NCBI RefSeq assembly: GCF_004193175.1
Contig: NZ_SAUH01000001.1
Coordinates: 2,025,501 to 2,089,500, forward strand
Length of the DNA: 64,000 nt
Direction: 5' to 3'
Source: Streptomyces sp. RFCAC02
GTDB lineage: Bacteria > Actinomycetota > Actinomycetes > Streptomycetales > Streptomycetaceae
Shown: positions 9,344-18,170 of the stretch, in pieces
How positions within the stretch are numbered: position 1 is the stretch's first letter
Layout of the letters: each line of letters begins with the position of its first letter
Notes under the pieces: model-generated
Databases searched by the model: none
What the model was told of the DNA's origin: nothing
What the model saw: the letters and a program-made list of their open reading frames with translations, nothing else
Made by a program: the position numbers and the translations under genes

Positions 9344-10273
9344 ATGACAGTGCAGCGTTCCTCACGCACACGTTCCGTCCTCAGAAGCGCCATAGGCGTG
9401 GCCGCCACGGCCGCCATGGCCGGCGGCGCCGTCGTCGGCCTCGGCGCGGCCCCGGCCATGGCCCACGACGGCGACCGCTGCGACCGCGTCCGGGTCGAGA
9501 CCTCGACCGACGGCGGCGCCACCTGGTCCACCACCGGCCGGTTCACCGGCGAGGCCCCGACCACGATCTCCGTCCGGCTCTCCGGCCGGATCACCGAGGG
9601 CTGCGAGTACCCGATCTCGCTGGCCTCCTACCAGACCGACGGCCCCTCCTGGGAGTCCTCGGGCGAGCAGGTGTTCCTCGGCTGGGACACCACCGTCCTC
9701 ACCAGCGAGACGAAGGAGGACGTCCTCGACGTCAGCGCGTACGCGCCCTCCTGCTTCGGCCAGATCGACCTCTACGGCAACGACACCAAGTACGACGGGA
9801 CGAACGGCAACGCCCTGCCGCACTTCCCCGACTCGGCCACGCCGACCGACCTGATCGCCGCCTGGAACGGCGAGGCGCCGTGCGAGGAGGGCGAGGAGAC
9901 CCCGCCGCCCGCCGAGGAGCCGACGGAGGAGCCGACGGACGAGGAGGTTCCCACCGAGGAGCCGACCGACGAGGAGGTGCCGACGGAGGAGCCGACCGAC
10001 GAGGAGGTTCCCGCCGAGGAGCCCACCGAGGAGGCCCCGGCCGACGAGCCCGACGACGAGGCGCCCGCCGAGGAGGCCCCGGTCGACGAGGCCGCCGCCG
10101 AGCCGGTCGGCGAGCCCGAGGTCGCGCCCGTCTCCACCACCCCGCACCTCGCGGAGACCGGTGGCGACGGCTCGCAGATGACCCTCTACGCCTCCGCCGG
10201 CGCGGCCCTGCTGGTGGCCGGCGGTGCCGCCGTGTTCATCGCCAAGCGCCGCGGCACCCGCACCTCCGCCTGA
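9344..10273 (+). CDS. secreted LAXTG-anchored surface protein with Pro/Glu repeats
   Basis: This 309-residue protein has an Arg-rich n-region and a hydrophobic signal peptide ending near AMAHDG (about residue 41). A globular domain of about 140 residues contains four cysteines. An acidic linker built on EEPTDEEVPT repeats follows, then the sorting signal LAETGGDG at about 269, a hydrophobic helix and an RR-containing tail. LAXTG is the motif used by class E sortases in Streptomyces, so the protein should be covalently attached to the cell wall. AGGGAG at 9337-9342 sits seven bases before an in-frame GTG at 9350 but only one base before the ATG at 9344, so GTG 9350 may be the true start. No sortase gene is nearby. 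The ligand or role is unknown. Confidence 0.85.
   Translation: MTVQRSSRTRSVLRSAIGVAATAAMAGGAVVGLGAAPAMAHDGDRCDRVRVETSTDGGATWSTTGRFTGEAPTTISVRLSGRITEGCEYPISLASYQTDGPSWESSGEQVFLGWDTTVLTSETKEDVLDVSAYAPSCFGQIDLYGNDTKYDGTNGNALPHFPDSATPTDLIAAWNGEAPCEEGEETPPPAEEPTEEPTDEEVPTEEPTDEEVPTEEPTDEEVPAEEPTEEAPADEPDDEAPAEEAPVDEAAAEPVGEPEVAPVSTTPHLAETGGDGSQMTLYASAGAALLVAGGAAVFIAKRRGTRTSA
9926..10015 (+). repeat. three 30-bp tandem repeats coding EEPTDEEVPT
   Basis: Units at 9926-9955, 9956-9985 and 9986-10015 each encode EEPTDEEVP followed by T or A, differing by a few silent bases. A partial fourth unit and a degenerate upstream unit flank them. They form the wall-spanning linker of the LAXTG protein and could vary in copy number between strains. 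Confidence 0.85.
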
Positions 10274-10309
10274 CGCCCCCGGGCGCGGGCAGCACCGCAC
10301 GGCACACGG

Positions 10310-10344
10310 AAGCGGCCGGTACCTCCCCGAGGTACCGGCCGCTT
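10310..10344. terminator. strong bidirectional terminator
   Basis: Sixteen-base perfect arms (10310-10325 and 10329-10344; core GCGGCCGGTACCTC) enclose a CCC loop. The structure starts with AA and ends with TT, and lies between the convergent surface-protein and eccC-like genes. Confidence 0.85.
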
Positions 10345-10373
10345 TCCGTCGCCCGCGTGCGGGGCGCTGCCCG

Positions 10374-13300
10374 TCAGGGCGCCGGCGTCGTCACCGTGAA
10401 CGGCGTCCCGTCGCCCAGGTGCAGGATGCCCTTGCCCGGCTGCACCTGCTCCGCCGCCGCGCTGCGCGGCAGCTTCGCGCCGATCAGCTCGCCCGACCGG
10501 TGCGAGGCCGGCGACAGCAGCACACCGCGCCGCGCCTTCTTCGCCTCCACCTGCCAGCCGGAGAACCCGCCGCAGATGTCGCCCTCGTCACCGCCGAGCA
10601 CCAGGTAGCGACCCCGCTCGGTGCCCTGCGTGAGGATGGCCTTCAGCTCGTTGTCGGCGTCGCAGCGCCGCAGGTCCTCGGCGTCGTCCACGAACACGAC
10701 GATCGGGTGCTCGGTGGACGAGGTGCTCAGCGCCTCGCGCACCTCCTCGTCCGTCAGGTTGTCGCCGGTGAAGACCTCGATGACGCCGTCCCTGCCGGCC
10801 AGGTCGCGCAGCGGCGACGGCCGGGGCGCCGCGACGACGACCCGCACGCCGCGCTCCAGGTAGGAGCGGGCCAGCATCGACATCACCGTGGAGCGGCCCG
10901 ACTTCGCCTGCCCCGCCACGATGAACGCCGGCGTGCCCTGCGAGAGGTCGGGGCCGTAGCCCATCAGTTCGTCGCCGCCGACGCCGACGAGGCCCCACAG
11001 GCGGGACTCCGACGCCTCCGGGTCGCGCTTCTCCCACGCGTCGGCGTACGTCAGGCGGCTCGGCAGCACGTCCACGCGGAAGGGGCGGCGCACCCGCGCG
11101 AGCCCCTTGTCCCGCTCGGTCGCCCAGTCGCCGATGGCACCGAGCGCCGCGGCCTGCGCCTGGCCGGACAGCTCGTCGGCCAGGACGGCGACCTGGATCT
11201 GGGTGGCCGCCTGGTTGCGGAACATACGGCCGTCCGGCACGTTGTCCGGCACCTTCCTGGCCGACAGGCCGACACCCGTGTAGTCGCCCTTGTCGGCGAG
11301 CCGCAGCGCGTACTTCTCCTCCGTGAGGGCGCTGACGCGGCCCGTCAGGACCGTGCGGTCGCCCGCGACGATCATGTGGATGCCGACGCTGGCGCCCTCC
11401 CGGAAGATGACGAACAGCTCGTCGGTCAGCGCCCCGTGGTCCACCTCGCCGAGGGTGTTGGTCCAGCCCTCCCAGCGGTCGAGCAGGACGACGATGTGCG
11501 GCAGGCGCTTGTCCGGCGCGGCGGTGGCGCGCTGCTCGCTGATGTCGGCGAGCGCGTCGGCCGACAGCATGTCCTGACGGCGGTCCATCTCCTGGCGCAG
11601 CCGCCGGATCAGGCGCCGGACGCGCTCCACCTGGTTGCGGGTGACGACGGCGCCGCAGTTCGGCAGCTTGCTGAGCGCGTTGAGCGCGCCGTTGCCGCAG
11701 TCGATGCCGTACAGGTGCACGTCGGCCGCCGAGTGGATCCACGCCAGGGACCCGGCGATGGTCCGCAGCGTCTGGGAGCGGCCGCTGCGCGGCGACCCGC
11801 CGATGATCATGTGGCCGAACGTCTTGAAGTCGATCGCCACCGACCGCCTGGCCTGCTGCTCGGGCAGGTCCTCGACGCCGAACGGCGCGGCGGGCAGCGC
11901 GCCGGCGGGCGCCGGGTGCTCCAGGTCGCGCAGCAGGACCTGCTCGTCGAGGGCGGGCAGCCACGGGCTGTGCTGCTTGGCGTACCCGAGCTGGCGGTCG
12001 GCCTCGATCACCGCGTCCACCAGGACCTTGAGGTCGGTGATCTCCTCCTCCTGGGACTTGGCGCCCGGGGGCTTGCGCAGCCGGGCGCGGCCGAGGTCGT
12101 TCCACTCCAGCAGGGCCGACCAGGGCCGGGAGACGGCCGGGTCCACGGCGCCGGGCCGGCGCCCGCCGACCCGTCCCGACTGGAACGGCACGAGGGAGGC
12201 GTGCCCGAGCCGGACGTACGCGCGGCCCGGCGTGGACTTGGCGATGAAGCCGGCGTCGGGCGCGTCGATGACGTCGGTCGACTCGCTGCCGTCCGTCACG
12301 CGCAGGGCGATGCGGAGGTTGGTGTTCGCGCGGATCTCGGGCGAGACGACGCCGCTCGGACGCTGGGTCGCCAGCAGCAGGTGGATGCCGAGGGAGCGGC
12401 CGCGCTGGGCGATGTTGACGAGGCCCTTCACGAAGTCCGGCAGTTCGCGGACCATCGAGGCGAACTCGTCGATGACGATGAGCAGGCGCGGCATGTTGGC
12501 GATCTGCCCGGGGTTGCGGCGGACGAGGTCCTGGTAGTCCTCGATGTCCTTGGCGCCCACCCCGGCGAGGATGTGCTCGCGGCGGGTGAGTTCGGCGCCG
12601 AGGGAGGCGAGAGCGCGCTCCACCAGGTAGTTGTCGAGGTCGGTGACCATGCCGACGGTGTGCGGGAGCTGCACGCAGTCCTTGAACGCCGAGCCGCCCT
12701 TGTAGTCGACGAGGACGAACGTCATGTTCTCCGGGGTGTTGGCCACGGCGAGGGAGGCGACGATCGTCTGCAGCAGCTCGGACTTGCCGGAGCCGGTCGT
12801 ACCGGCGATCAGGCCGTGCGGGCCGTCGCGGCGCAGGTCGATCGAGAACGCGCCGTCGTAGCTCTCGCCGATGACGGCCTCGGTGGACTGGCCGCCCATC
12901 CGCCAGCGCGCGGCGACGGCGCCCGCGGTGGGCGGCTCCATCTCGATGACGTCGAGGAGGCGGCTGGCCGACGGCAGGGCCGCGTCCTCCGACTCGCCGC
13001 TGATGTCGCGGACGGGCGCGAGGGACCTGGCCAGGAGTTCGCACCACTCCGGCTGCACCCAGTCGGGGCGGACGCCGCGCAGCCGCCAGGCGCCCGCCTG
13101 CTCGACGCGGAGCCGGTCGGCGACCCGGGCGGGGGACGCCTCGACCGCGGCGGCGCCGCCGGGCACGGCGAGGAAGGTGTGGAAGCCGGTGGCGTAGACG
13201 GGGTTGCGCGGGTTGCCGCCGTCGCGGGCCGGGCGGTTCGGGTCGGGTTCGGCGACCACGACGGCCTGGCACTCGCCGGGCAGGAAGCGCTCCTCCTCGT

Positions 13301-14921
13301 CCAGGCAGATCGAGAAGATCGACACGGCCGGCCCCTCGCGCAGCAGCCGGATCACGCCGGGCAGGGACCGCATGCGGCGCGATCCGTCGAAGACGACGAC
13401 GATGTCGGGGTCCTTGAACGAGGTCTGGCCACCGCTCGACCTGGCCTGCTTCGCCGCCTTCTGGCGGCCGTCGAGGAGCTGCGTCAGCTCGGCGATGCGC
13501 GTGCCGATCGTCTCGGCGTCGGTGCCGACGAGGGCGTTGGTGTCCTGCTCGGACGCGGGCCTGGCGTGCGGGAGCCAGCGCAGCCACTGCCAGCTGTACT
13601 GGCCGGTGCCGTCGGTGAGGACGACGACCTGGACGTCGGTGGGGCTGTGGAGGGCCGCGATCTGGCCGAGGGACCAGCGGGCGAGGGCGCGCGAGCCGTC
13701 GCCGCGCGCCGCGTAGCCGATGACTCCGAGGCTGCGCAGCGGCAGGGTGACGGGGGCGTCGGCGATCTGCCAGGCGACCTGGCGCTTGTGCTCGTCCTGC
13801 TCGGGGTCGTTGAGGACGACCTCGGAGTCCATCGGCGCGGTGCCGACGCGCAGGAGCAGGTGGTCGTTGTCGGTGCGGCGGCGCTCCCACAGGCGCGTAC
13901 GGGGGCCGGTGGCCTGGGTGAGGACGGTGGCCGGGTCGGGGGCGGCGTGGCGGCGCGCGAAGCGTTCCGCGATCAGCGCGTCGCGCGCGTCCTTCTCGAT
14001 CCTGACCTTGCGTTCCTTGTACTCCGCGACCTTCTGGGCGTGCGAGACGCGGCCGCGCTTGCGGTCCATGGCCTGGTTGGACAGCAGCATGACGGGGCTG
14101 AGGAACGCCATCATGAGGAAGATCCAGCGGCCGGTGATGGACGCCATGGCGATGGCGCCGGCCAGCGGGAGGGTGGCCATCAGCCAGGGCATCGGGCGGC
14201 GTTCGCGCTCGCCCGGGGGTCTCGGCAGGTTGAACTTGGTCTGCCGGTCGGGCGGCAGGATGCGGGGCGGCCGGTTGTAGTCGAGGCCGCCGCCGTCCTC
14301 GGACGGCTTGAGGGCCGCGTCGGGCGGGAAGTACGGGGAGAGTTCGAACAGCGAGTCGCCGACGGCGAGCTGCTTGCCGAGTTTCCAGTCGGCGCGGTCG
14401 CCCTCGGTGTGGACGAACGGCTCGCCGTCCATCAGGGGCTGCTGCTGCGTGTACGCGGTGACCTTGCAGGTGCCGTCCGGGTTGACCCGCAGGGAGAGGG
14501 CGCGTTCGGGGAGGGTGGCGTCCGCGACGTGGATGTGGACCCCGGCGCCGTTGCCGATCTCGACGCGGCCGGCCCCGATGCGGTGCACGGCGCCGGCCGC
14601 GGGGCCGCCGACGACGCGCAGTTCGACCGTGCCGGCGGGCTCGGGCGGCCAGCAGCCCCCCGGGTTGTGGAGGCTCACGACGGTCCCCTCGCGCAGGGGC
14701 GACCGGGCGAGGGTGAGGCGCGGGTCGACGTACTCGCCGGCCACGTACAGGGGGACGCCGCCCGGCTGCCCCGGCTGCGCCGGGTACCCGTGCGCGGCGG
14801 CGCCGACGGCCTGGGCCAGTTCGGGCGCGAGATCCCCGACGAGCGTCTCGTTCTCCGCGTCGATCACGGTGTCGGCACTGTGTCCCCCGACCGGGTCCAC
14901 GACTGTCAGGGTCAGGCGCAC
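10374..14921 (-). CDS. eccC: FtsK/SpoIIIE-family type VII secretion ATPase (EssC/EccC-like)
   Basis: This 1515-residue protein has the layout of Firmicute EssC more than that of mycobacterial EccC. The N-terminal 230 residues look like FHA-type beta domains. A pair of membrane helices lies near 245-282. Three FtsK-like ATPase modules follow. Module 1 is canonical: GTTGSGKS near residue 712 and LLIVIDEF near 817. In modules 2 and 3 the Walker A lysine is arginine (GSPRSGRS near 1047, GQAKSGRS near 1340), though DD/DR Walker B-like strands remain. EssC/EccC proteins drive export of WXG100 substrates, and such a gene is divergent at 15319. The start is the GTG at 14921 with GGAGGA five bases upstream. 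No other Ecc/Ess component is in the window. Confidence 0.9.
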   Translation of the reverse strand: MRLTLTVVDPVGGHSADTVIDAENETLVGDLAPELAQAVGAAAHGYPAQPGQPGGVPLYVAGEYVDPRLTLARSPLREGTVVSLHNPGGCWPPEPAGTVELRVVGGPAAGAVHRIGAGRVEIGNGAGVHIHVADATLPERALSLRVNPDGTCKVTAYTQQQPLMDGEPFVHTEGDRADWKLGKQLAVGDSLFELSPYFPPDAALKPSEDGGGLDYNRPPRILPPDRQTKFNLPRPPGERERRPMPWLMATLPLAGAIAMASITGRWIFLMMAFLSPVMLLSNQAMDRKRGRVSHAQKVAEYKERKVRIEKDARDALIAERFARRHAAPDPATVLTQATGPRTRLWERRRTDNDHLLLRVGTAPMDSEVVLNDPEQDEHKRQVAWQIADAPVTLPLRSLGVIGYAARGDGSRALARWSLGQIAALHSPTDVQVVVLTDGTGQYSWQWLRWLPHARPASEQDTNALVGTDAETIGTRIAELTQLLDGRQKAAKQARSSGGQTSFKDPDIVVVFDGSRRMRSLPGVIRLLREGPAVSIFSICLDEEERFLPGECQAVVVAEPDPNRPARDGGNPRNPVYATGFHTFLAVPGGAAAVEASPARVADRLRVEQAGAWRLRGVRPDWVQPEWCELLARSLAPVRDISGESEDAALPSASRLLDVIEMEPPTAGAVAARWRMGGQSTEAVIGESYDGAFSIDLRRDGPHGLIAGTTGSGKSELLQTIVASLAVANTPENMTFVLVDYKGGSAFKDCVQLPHTVGMVTDLDNYLVERALASLGAELTRREHILAGVGAKDIEDYQDLVRRNPGQIANMPRLLIVIDEFASMVRELPDFVKGLVNIAQRGRSLGIHLLLATQRPSGVVSPEIRANTNLRIALRVTDGSESTDVIDAPDAGFIAKSTPGRAYVRLGHASLVPFQSGRVGGRRPGAVDPAVSRPWSALLEWNDLGRARLRKPPGAKSQEEEITDLKVLVDAVIEADRQLGYAKQHSPWLPALDEQVLLRDLEHPAPAGALPAAPFGVEDLPEQQARRSVAIDFKTFGHMIIGGSPRSGRSQTLRTIAGSLAWIHSAADVHLYGIDCGNGALNALSKLPNCGAVVTRNQVERVRRLIRRLRQEMDRRQDMLSADALADISEQRATAAPDKRLPHIVVLLDRWEGWTNTLGEVDHGALTDELFVIFREGASVGIHMIVAGDRTVLTGRVSALTEEKYALRLADKGDYTGVGLSARKVPDNVPDGRMFRNQAATQIQVAVLADELSGQAQAAALGAIGDWATERDKGLARVRRPFRVDVLPSRLTYADAWEKRDPEASESRLWGLVGVGGDELMGYGPDLSQGTPAFIVAGQAKSGRSTVMSMLARSYLERGVRVVVAAPRPSPLRDLAGRDGVIEVFTGDNLTDEEVREALSTSSTEHPIVVFVDDAEDLRRCDADNELKAILTQGTERGRYLVLGGDEGDICGGFSGWQVEAKKARRGVLLSPASHRSGELIGAKLPRSAAAEQVQPGKGILHLGDGTPFTVTTPAP

Positions 14922-15318
14922 GCTGTTCCTCCTGTGTGTCACGGCGCGGGTGCTCGTCCGGTCAGAACACGACGATAAGCCCAACGGCGGTTCCGGTGAC
15001 AGCGGGTGAGACGGCATGGACGTCAGGTGTGACGCGCATGTGACGGCAGGGGTGGGCGGGGATCGTGTGATCCGGTCCGAACTGCGGGATTTTCCGGGGA
15101 GCGCGGGAACCGCCGGCGAGCCCCGGGCGTCCTGCTTACACGAACGGGTCACGTGCGGCCGGATTCCCCGGGCGGGGTGTCCCCGGCGCGGACCCGGACG
15201 TAGGCTGACGGTACGGACACCGCCGGGACTCCGGGGTCCGCCGCCGCGACAGCCGCGCGACGCAGATCATTGGCGGACGGCCGCAACGGCCGCCGCCGGG
15301 CAGAGGGAGGGAACCGTC
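14922..15318. other. 397-bp divergent intergenic region (eccC / WXG100)
   Basis: This region separates the divergent type VII genes and must hold both promoters. The only clear sites are the ribosome-binding sites GGAGGA (minus strand, for the ATPase) and AGGGAGGG at its right end (plus strand). I do not see a convincing promoter pair, long dyad or conserved small reading frame. An in-frame upstream extension of the WXG100 gene exists but has no domain content. Confidence 0.5.
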
Positions 15319-15612
15319 ATGGGCGACATGCAAGTCACTTATCAGGACATGCGGGACGCGGGGCAGCGCCTGAAGTCCGAGTACGAGCAGATGGACGCCA
15401 AGCTGGAGGAGCTCCAGGGCTACATCGAGGGCCTCGTCTCGGACGGCTACGTCACCTCCCGTTCCTCGCGGAAGTTCGACGAGTCGTACCGCGAGTTCAC
15501 CCAGGGTGCGAAGAAGGTCCTGGAGGGTCTCCAGGGCATGGGCGAGTTCCTCATCACCGCCGCCGACACCCTGGAGGAGACGGACGCCGGTCTGGAGGGC
15601 GCGCTCGGCTGA
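15319..15612 (+). CDS. WXG100-family (Esx-like) protein without the WXG tryptophan
   Basis: This 97-residue protein has the helical hairpin of the ESAT-6/WXG100 family. Helix 1 runs over about 5-40. A turn reads VSDGYVTSRSS where W-x-G is expected. Helix 2 includes FDESYREFTQGAKKVLEGL and a C-terminal LEETDAGLEGAL. The tryptophan is therefore absent, a variant seen in Streptomyces members of the family. It is the probable substrate of the divergent EssC/EccC-like ATPase. The start ATG at 15319 has AGGGAGGG upstream; an internal ATG at 15328 is possible. No second Esx partner gene is adjacent, which suggests a homodimer. A strong terminator follows. Confidence 0.85.
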   Translation: MGDMQVTYQDMRDAGQRLKSEYEQMDAKLEELQGYIEGLVSDGYVTSRSSRKFDESYREFTQGAKKVLEGLQGMGEFLITAADTLEETDAGLEGALG

Positions 15613-15638
15613 CGCCGGCCCGCATCCCGGTCTTCCGC

Positions 15639-15682
15639 GGGGCGGTACGGAGGCGCGCGGCGCGCGCTGTCCGTACCGCCCC
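15639..15682 (+). terminator. terminator after the WXG100 gene
   Basis: GGGGCGGTACGGA at 15639-15651 pairs perfectly with TCCGTACCGCCCC at 15670-15682. A GCGCGC-rich inner stem adds further stability. It lies 26 bases after the stop codon. Confidence 0.8.
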
Positions 15683-15849
15683 GTACGGTATGTCCCGGGG
15701 TAGGGTGGACGGGCGCCGTCCGTCCCGTCACGGGACGTGACGGCGAAGGTGTGCCGGGAAGTCTGGTCGGCAGCGCCGCGCGGGCGCGCGCGGCGTTTCG
15801 TGAGCGATCGCCCGATCGCTCGGACCGCCGACCGGAAGGGGACACCCCC

Positions 15850-17121
15850 ATGGCCCGCCGCCCATTGCTGCCCACACTCCGCCCGTCCCGCCAGAACAGC
15901 ACCTCGGCCGACGACGAGCGCGACCGCCGCAGCGTCGCCGAGTTCCTGCGCCTCGAGGTCACCGGCGGGCTCCTGCTGCTCATCGCGGCGGCGCTGGCCC
16001 TCGTCCTCGCGAACTCCCCGCTGGCCGGCACCTACGAGGACGTGCGCGACCACCACCTGTCCGTCCCGTTCCTCGGGCTCGACCTGTCGGTCGGGCACTG
16101 GGCGTCGGACGGGCTCCTCGCCGTCTTCTTCTTCGTCGCCGGCACCGAGCTGAAGCGCGAGTTCGTCGTGGGCGAGCTGCGCCGCCCGGCCCGGGCGGTC
16201 CTGCCGATCGTGGCCGCCGTCGGCGGCATGGTGGTTCCCGCGCTGATCTACGTGCTGGTCGCCGGCGTCGGCGGCGGTGACCTGGACGGCTGGGCCGTTC
16301 CGATGGCGACGGACATCGCGTTCGCCCTCGGCGTGCTCGCCGTCGTCGGACGTCATCTGCCGTCCGCGCTGCGCACCTTCCTGCTCACCCTCGCCATCGT
16401 GGACGACCTGATCGCGATCACGGTGATCGCGATCTTCTTCACCTCCGCGCTCGACCTGTGGGCGCTGCTGGGCGCGGTGGCCGGTCTCGCCCTGTTCCTG
16501 CTGCTGCACCGCCTGGGCGTCACCGGCTGGTACGTGTACGTGCCGCTCTCCCTGGCGATCTGGGTGCTGATGTACCACAGCGGCGTCCACGCGACGATCG
16601 CCGGCGTGGCCATCGGCATGCTGCTGCGCGCCGAGCCGGGTCCGCTGGAGAAGGAGGCGCCGGCGGAGCGGATCGGCAGCCTGCTGCACCCGCTGTCGGC
16701 GGGGCTCGCGGTGCCGCTGTTCGCGCTGTTCGCCGCGGGGGTGAGCGTGTCCGGCGACACGATGGGCGACCTGGTGCGGCAGCCGGAGGCGCTGGGTGTC
16801 GTGATCGCCCTGTTCGTCGGCAAGACGCTCGGCGTCTTCGGCTCCGCCTGGCTGACGGAACGGTTCACCGGCGCGCGGCTCAGCCCCGAGCTGCGGTGGG
16901 CCGACATCCTCGGCGGCGCGATGCTCGCCGGTGTCGGCTTCACCGTGGCGCTGCTGGTCGCCGAGCTGGCCTTCGAGGACGTGCCCGTCCTGCGGGACGA
17001 GGTGAAGGCGGGCGTCCTCATCGGTTCGGTCGTCTCGGCGGTGTGCGCGGCGGTCGTGCTGACGGCGCGCGGGCGCGCGTACCTGCGGGCGGGTCAGGCG
17101 ACGAGTTCACCGTCCCGGTAG
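15850..17121 (+). CDS. nhaA: Na+/H+ antiporter NhaA
   Basis: This 423-residue integral membrane protein has about twelve hydrophobic segments. The NhaA ion-binding residues are visible: D155 in ATDIAFALG and the pair D185-D186 in LAIVDDLIAI, matching D133 and D163-D164 of Escherichia coli NhaA. It exchanges Na+ (or Li+) for protons to control cytoplasmic pH and sodium. The start ATG at 15850 follows an AAGGGGA site; the open frame upstream to 15751 is Arg-rich and unlikely to be coding. The polar N terminus of about 40 residues is longer than in enterobacteria but usual in actinomycetes. The 3' end overlaps the convergent ABC ATPase gene by 28 bases. Confidence 0.96.
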   Translation: MARRPLLPTLRPSRQNSTSADDERDRRSVAEFLRLEVTGGLLLLIAAALALVLANSPLAGTYEDVRDHHLSVPFLGLDLSVGHWASDGLLAVFFFVAGTELKREFVVGELRRPARAVLPIVAAVGGMVVPALIYVLVAGVGGGDLDGWAVPMATDIAFALGVLAVVGRHLPSALRTFLLTLAIVDDLIAITVIAIFFTSALDLWALLGAVAGLALFLLLHRLGVTGWYVYVPLSLAIWVLMYHSGVHATIAGVAIGMLLRAEPGPLEKEAPAERIGSLLHPLSAGLAVPLFALFAAGVSVSGDTMGDLVRQPEALGVVIALFVGKTLGVFGSAWLTERFTGARLSPELRWADILGGAMLAGVGFTVALLVAELAFEDVPVLRDEVKAGVLIGSVVSAVCAAVVLTARGRAYLRAGQATSSPSR

Positions 17122-18170
17122 AGCAGCACCCGGTCGGAGCGCGGGACGGCGTACGCCGTGTCCCCCGGCGCGGCCGGCACGTCCTCGGGCACCACGACCT
17201 GCACGGCTCCCGCCGGGCCTTCGAGGGTGACGAGCTGCGTGGCGCCGAGGCTCTCGACGACGGTGACGGTGCCGGGCAGCGCGCCGCCGTCGGGGGACGG
17301 CGCGGACCGCAGCGCGAGGTACTCGGGCCTGATGCCGTAGACCACCTCCTCGCCGCCCGCGAGCGCGCCGCGCGCGGGTCCCGCGGGCAGCGGGACGCCG
17401 CCGACCGTGACGTGCGCGCCGCCCGGCGCCGCCGTGCCGGGCAGCAGGTTCATGGGGGTGGAGCCGATGAAGGAGGCGGTGAACGTGTTGGCGGGCCGCC
17501 GGAAGACGTCGGTCGGCGTGCCGAGCTGCCGTATCCGCCCGGCCTCCAGGACGGCGATGCGGTCGGCGAGCGCGAGGGCCTCCGCCTGGTCGTGGGTGAC
17601 GAACACGGTGGTGACGCGCAGCTCGCGCTGGAGGCGCTTGAGGAAGGTGCGGGCCTCCAGGCGCAGCCGCGCGTCGAGGTTGGACAGCGGCTCGTCGAGG
17701 AGGAAGGCGCGGGGGTGGCAGGCCATCGCGCGGGCCAGGGCGACGCGCTGCTGCTGGCCGCCGGAGAGCTGCCCCGGGCGTCTGCCGAGGTGGTCGGCGA
17801 GGCCGAGTTCGGCGGCGGTCTCTTCCGCCCTGGCGCGCCGCCGCGCGGTGGGGACCTTCCGGATGCGCAGGGGGTAGGCGATGTTGTCGGCGACCGTCAT
17901 GTGGGGGAAGAGGGCGTAGTCCTGGAAGACCATGGCGATGTCCCGGGCACCGGGGGGTGTGCAGGTGACGTCGTCACCGCCGATGGCGATCGTGCCGCCG
18001 GTGGCCTCCTCCAGGCCGGCGATCGTGCGCAGCAGGGTCGTCTTGCCGCAGCCCGAGGGGCCGAGGAGGGCGAAGAACTCCCCGTCCTCCACGGTCAGGT
18101 CGATGCCGTCGAGGGCGCGGACGCCGCCGGGGTAGTCCTTGGTGAGCGCGGTGAGGTCGATGGCGGCCAT
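17094..18170 (-). CDS. sugar ABC transporter ATP-binding protein (MalK/UgpC type)
   Basis: This 358-residue ATPase has Walker A GPSGCGKTT near residue 37, signature LSGGQQQR, Walker B FLLDEPLSNLD and switch THDQ. A C-terminal beta-rich TOBE/MalK regulatory domain of about 120 residues follows. It energises the two permeases encoded just upstream. Its ATG shares one base with the stop of the permease gene (TGATG), so the two are coupled. Most Streptomyces sugar importers borrow the shared ATPase MsiK, so a dedicated subunit here is noteworthy. The substrate is likely a carbohydrate or polyol. Confidence 0.93.
   Translation of the reverse strand: MAAIDLTALTKDYPGGVRALDGIDLTVEDGEFFALLGPSGCGKTTLLRTIAGLEEATGGTIAIGGDDVTCTPPGARDIAMVFQDYALFPHMTVADNIAYPLRIRKVPTARRRARAEETAAELGLADHLGRRPGQLSGGQQQRVALARAMACHPRAFLLDEPLSNLDARLRLEARTFLKRLQRELRVTTVFVTHDQAEALALADRIAVLEAGRIRQLGTPTDVFRRPANTFTASFIGSTPMNLLPGTAAPGGAHVTVGGVPLPAGPARGALAGGEEVVYGIRPEYLALRSAPSPDGGALPGTVTVVESLGATQLVTLEGPAGAVQVVVPEDVPAAPGDTAYAVPRSDRVLLYRDGELVA

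Noticed and set aside
10224..14978. A very long open frame on the plus strand opposite the EssC/EccC-like gene
   Set aside because: It has no domain similarity, is Arg/Ala/Gly-rich, and is an antisense artefact of third-position G/C in the large minus-strand gene.
15643..15700. Possible small RNA gene after the WXG100 gene
   Set aside because: The strong hairpin is explained as a terminator; no promoter or second structure supports a separate RNA.
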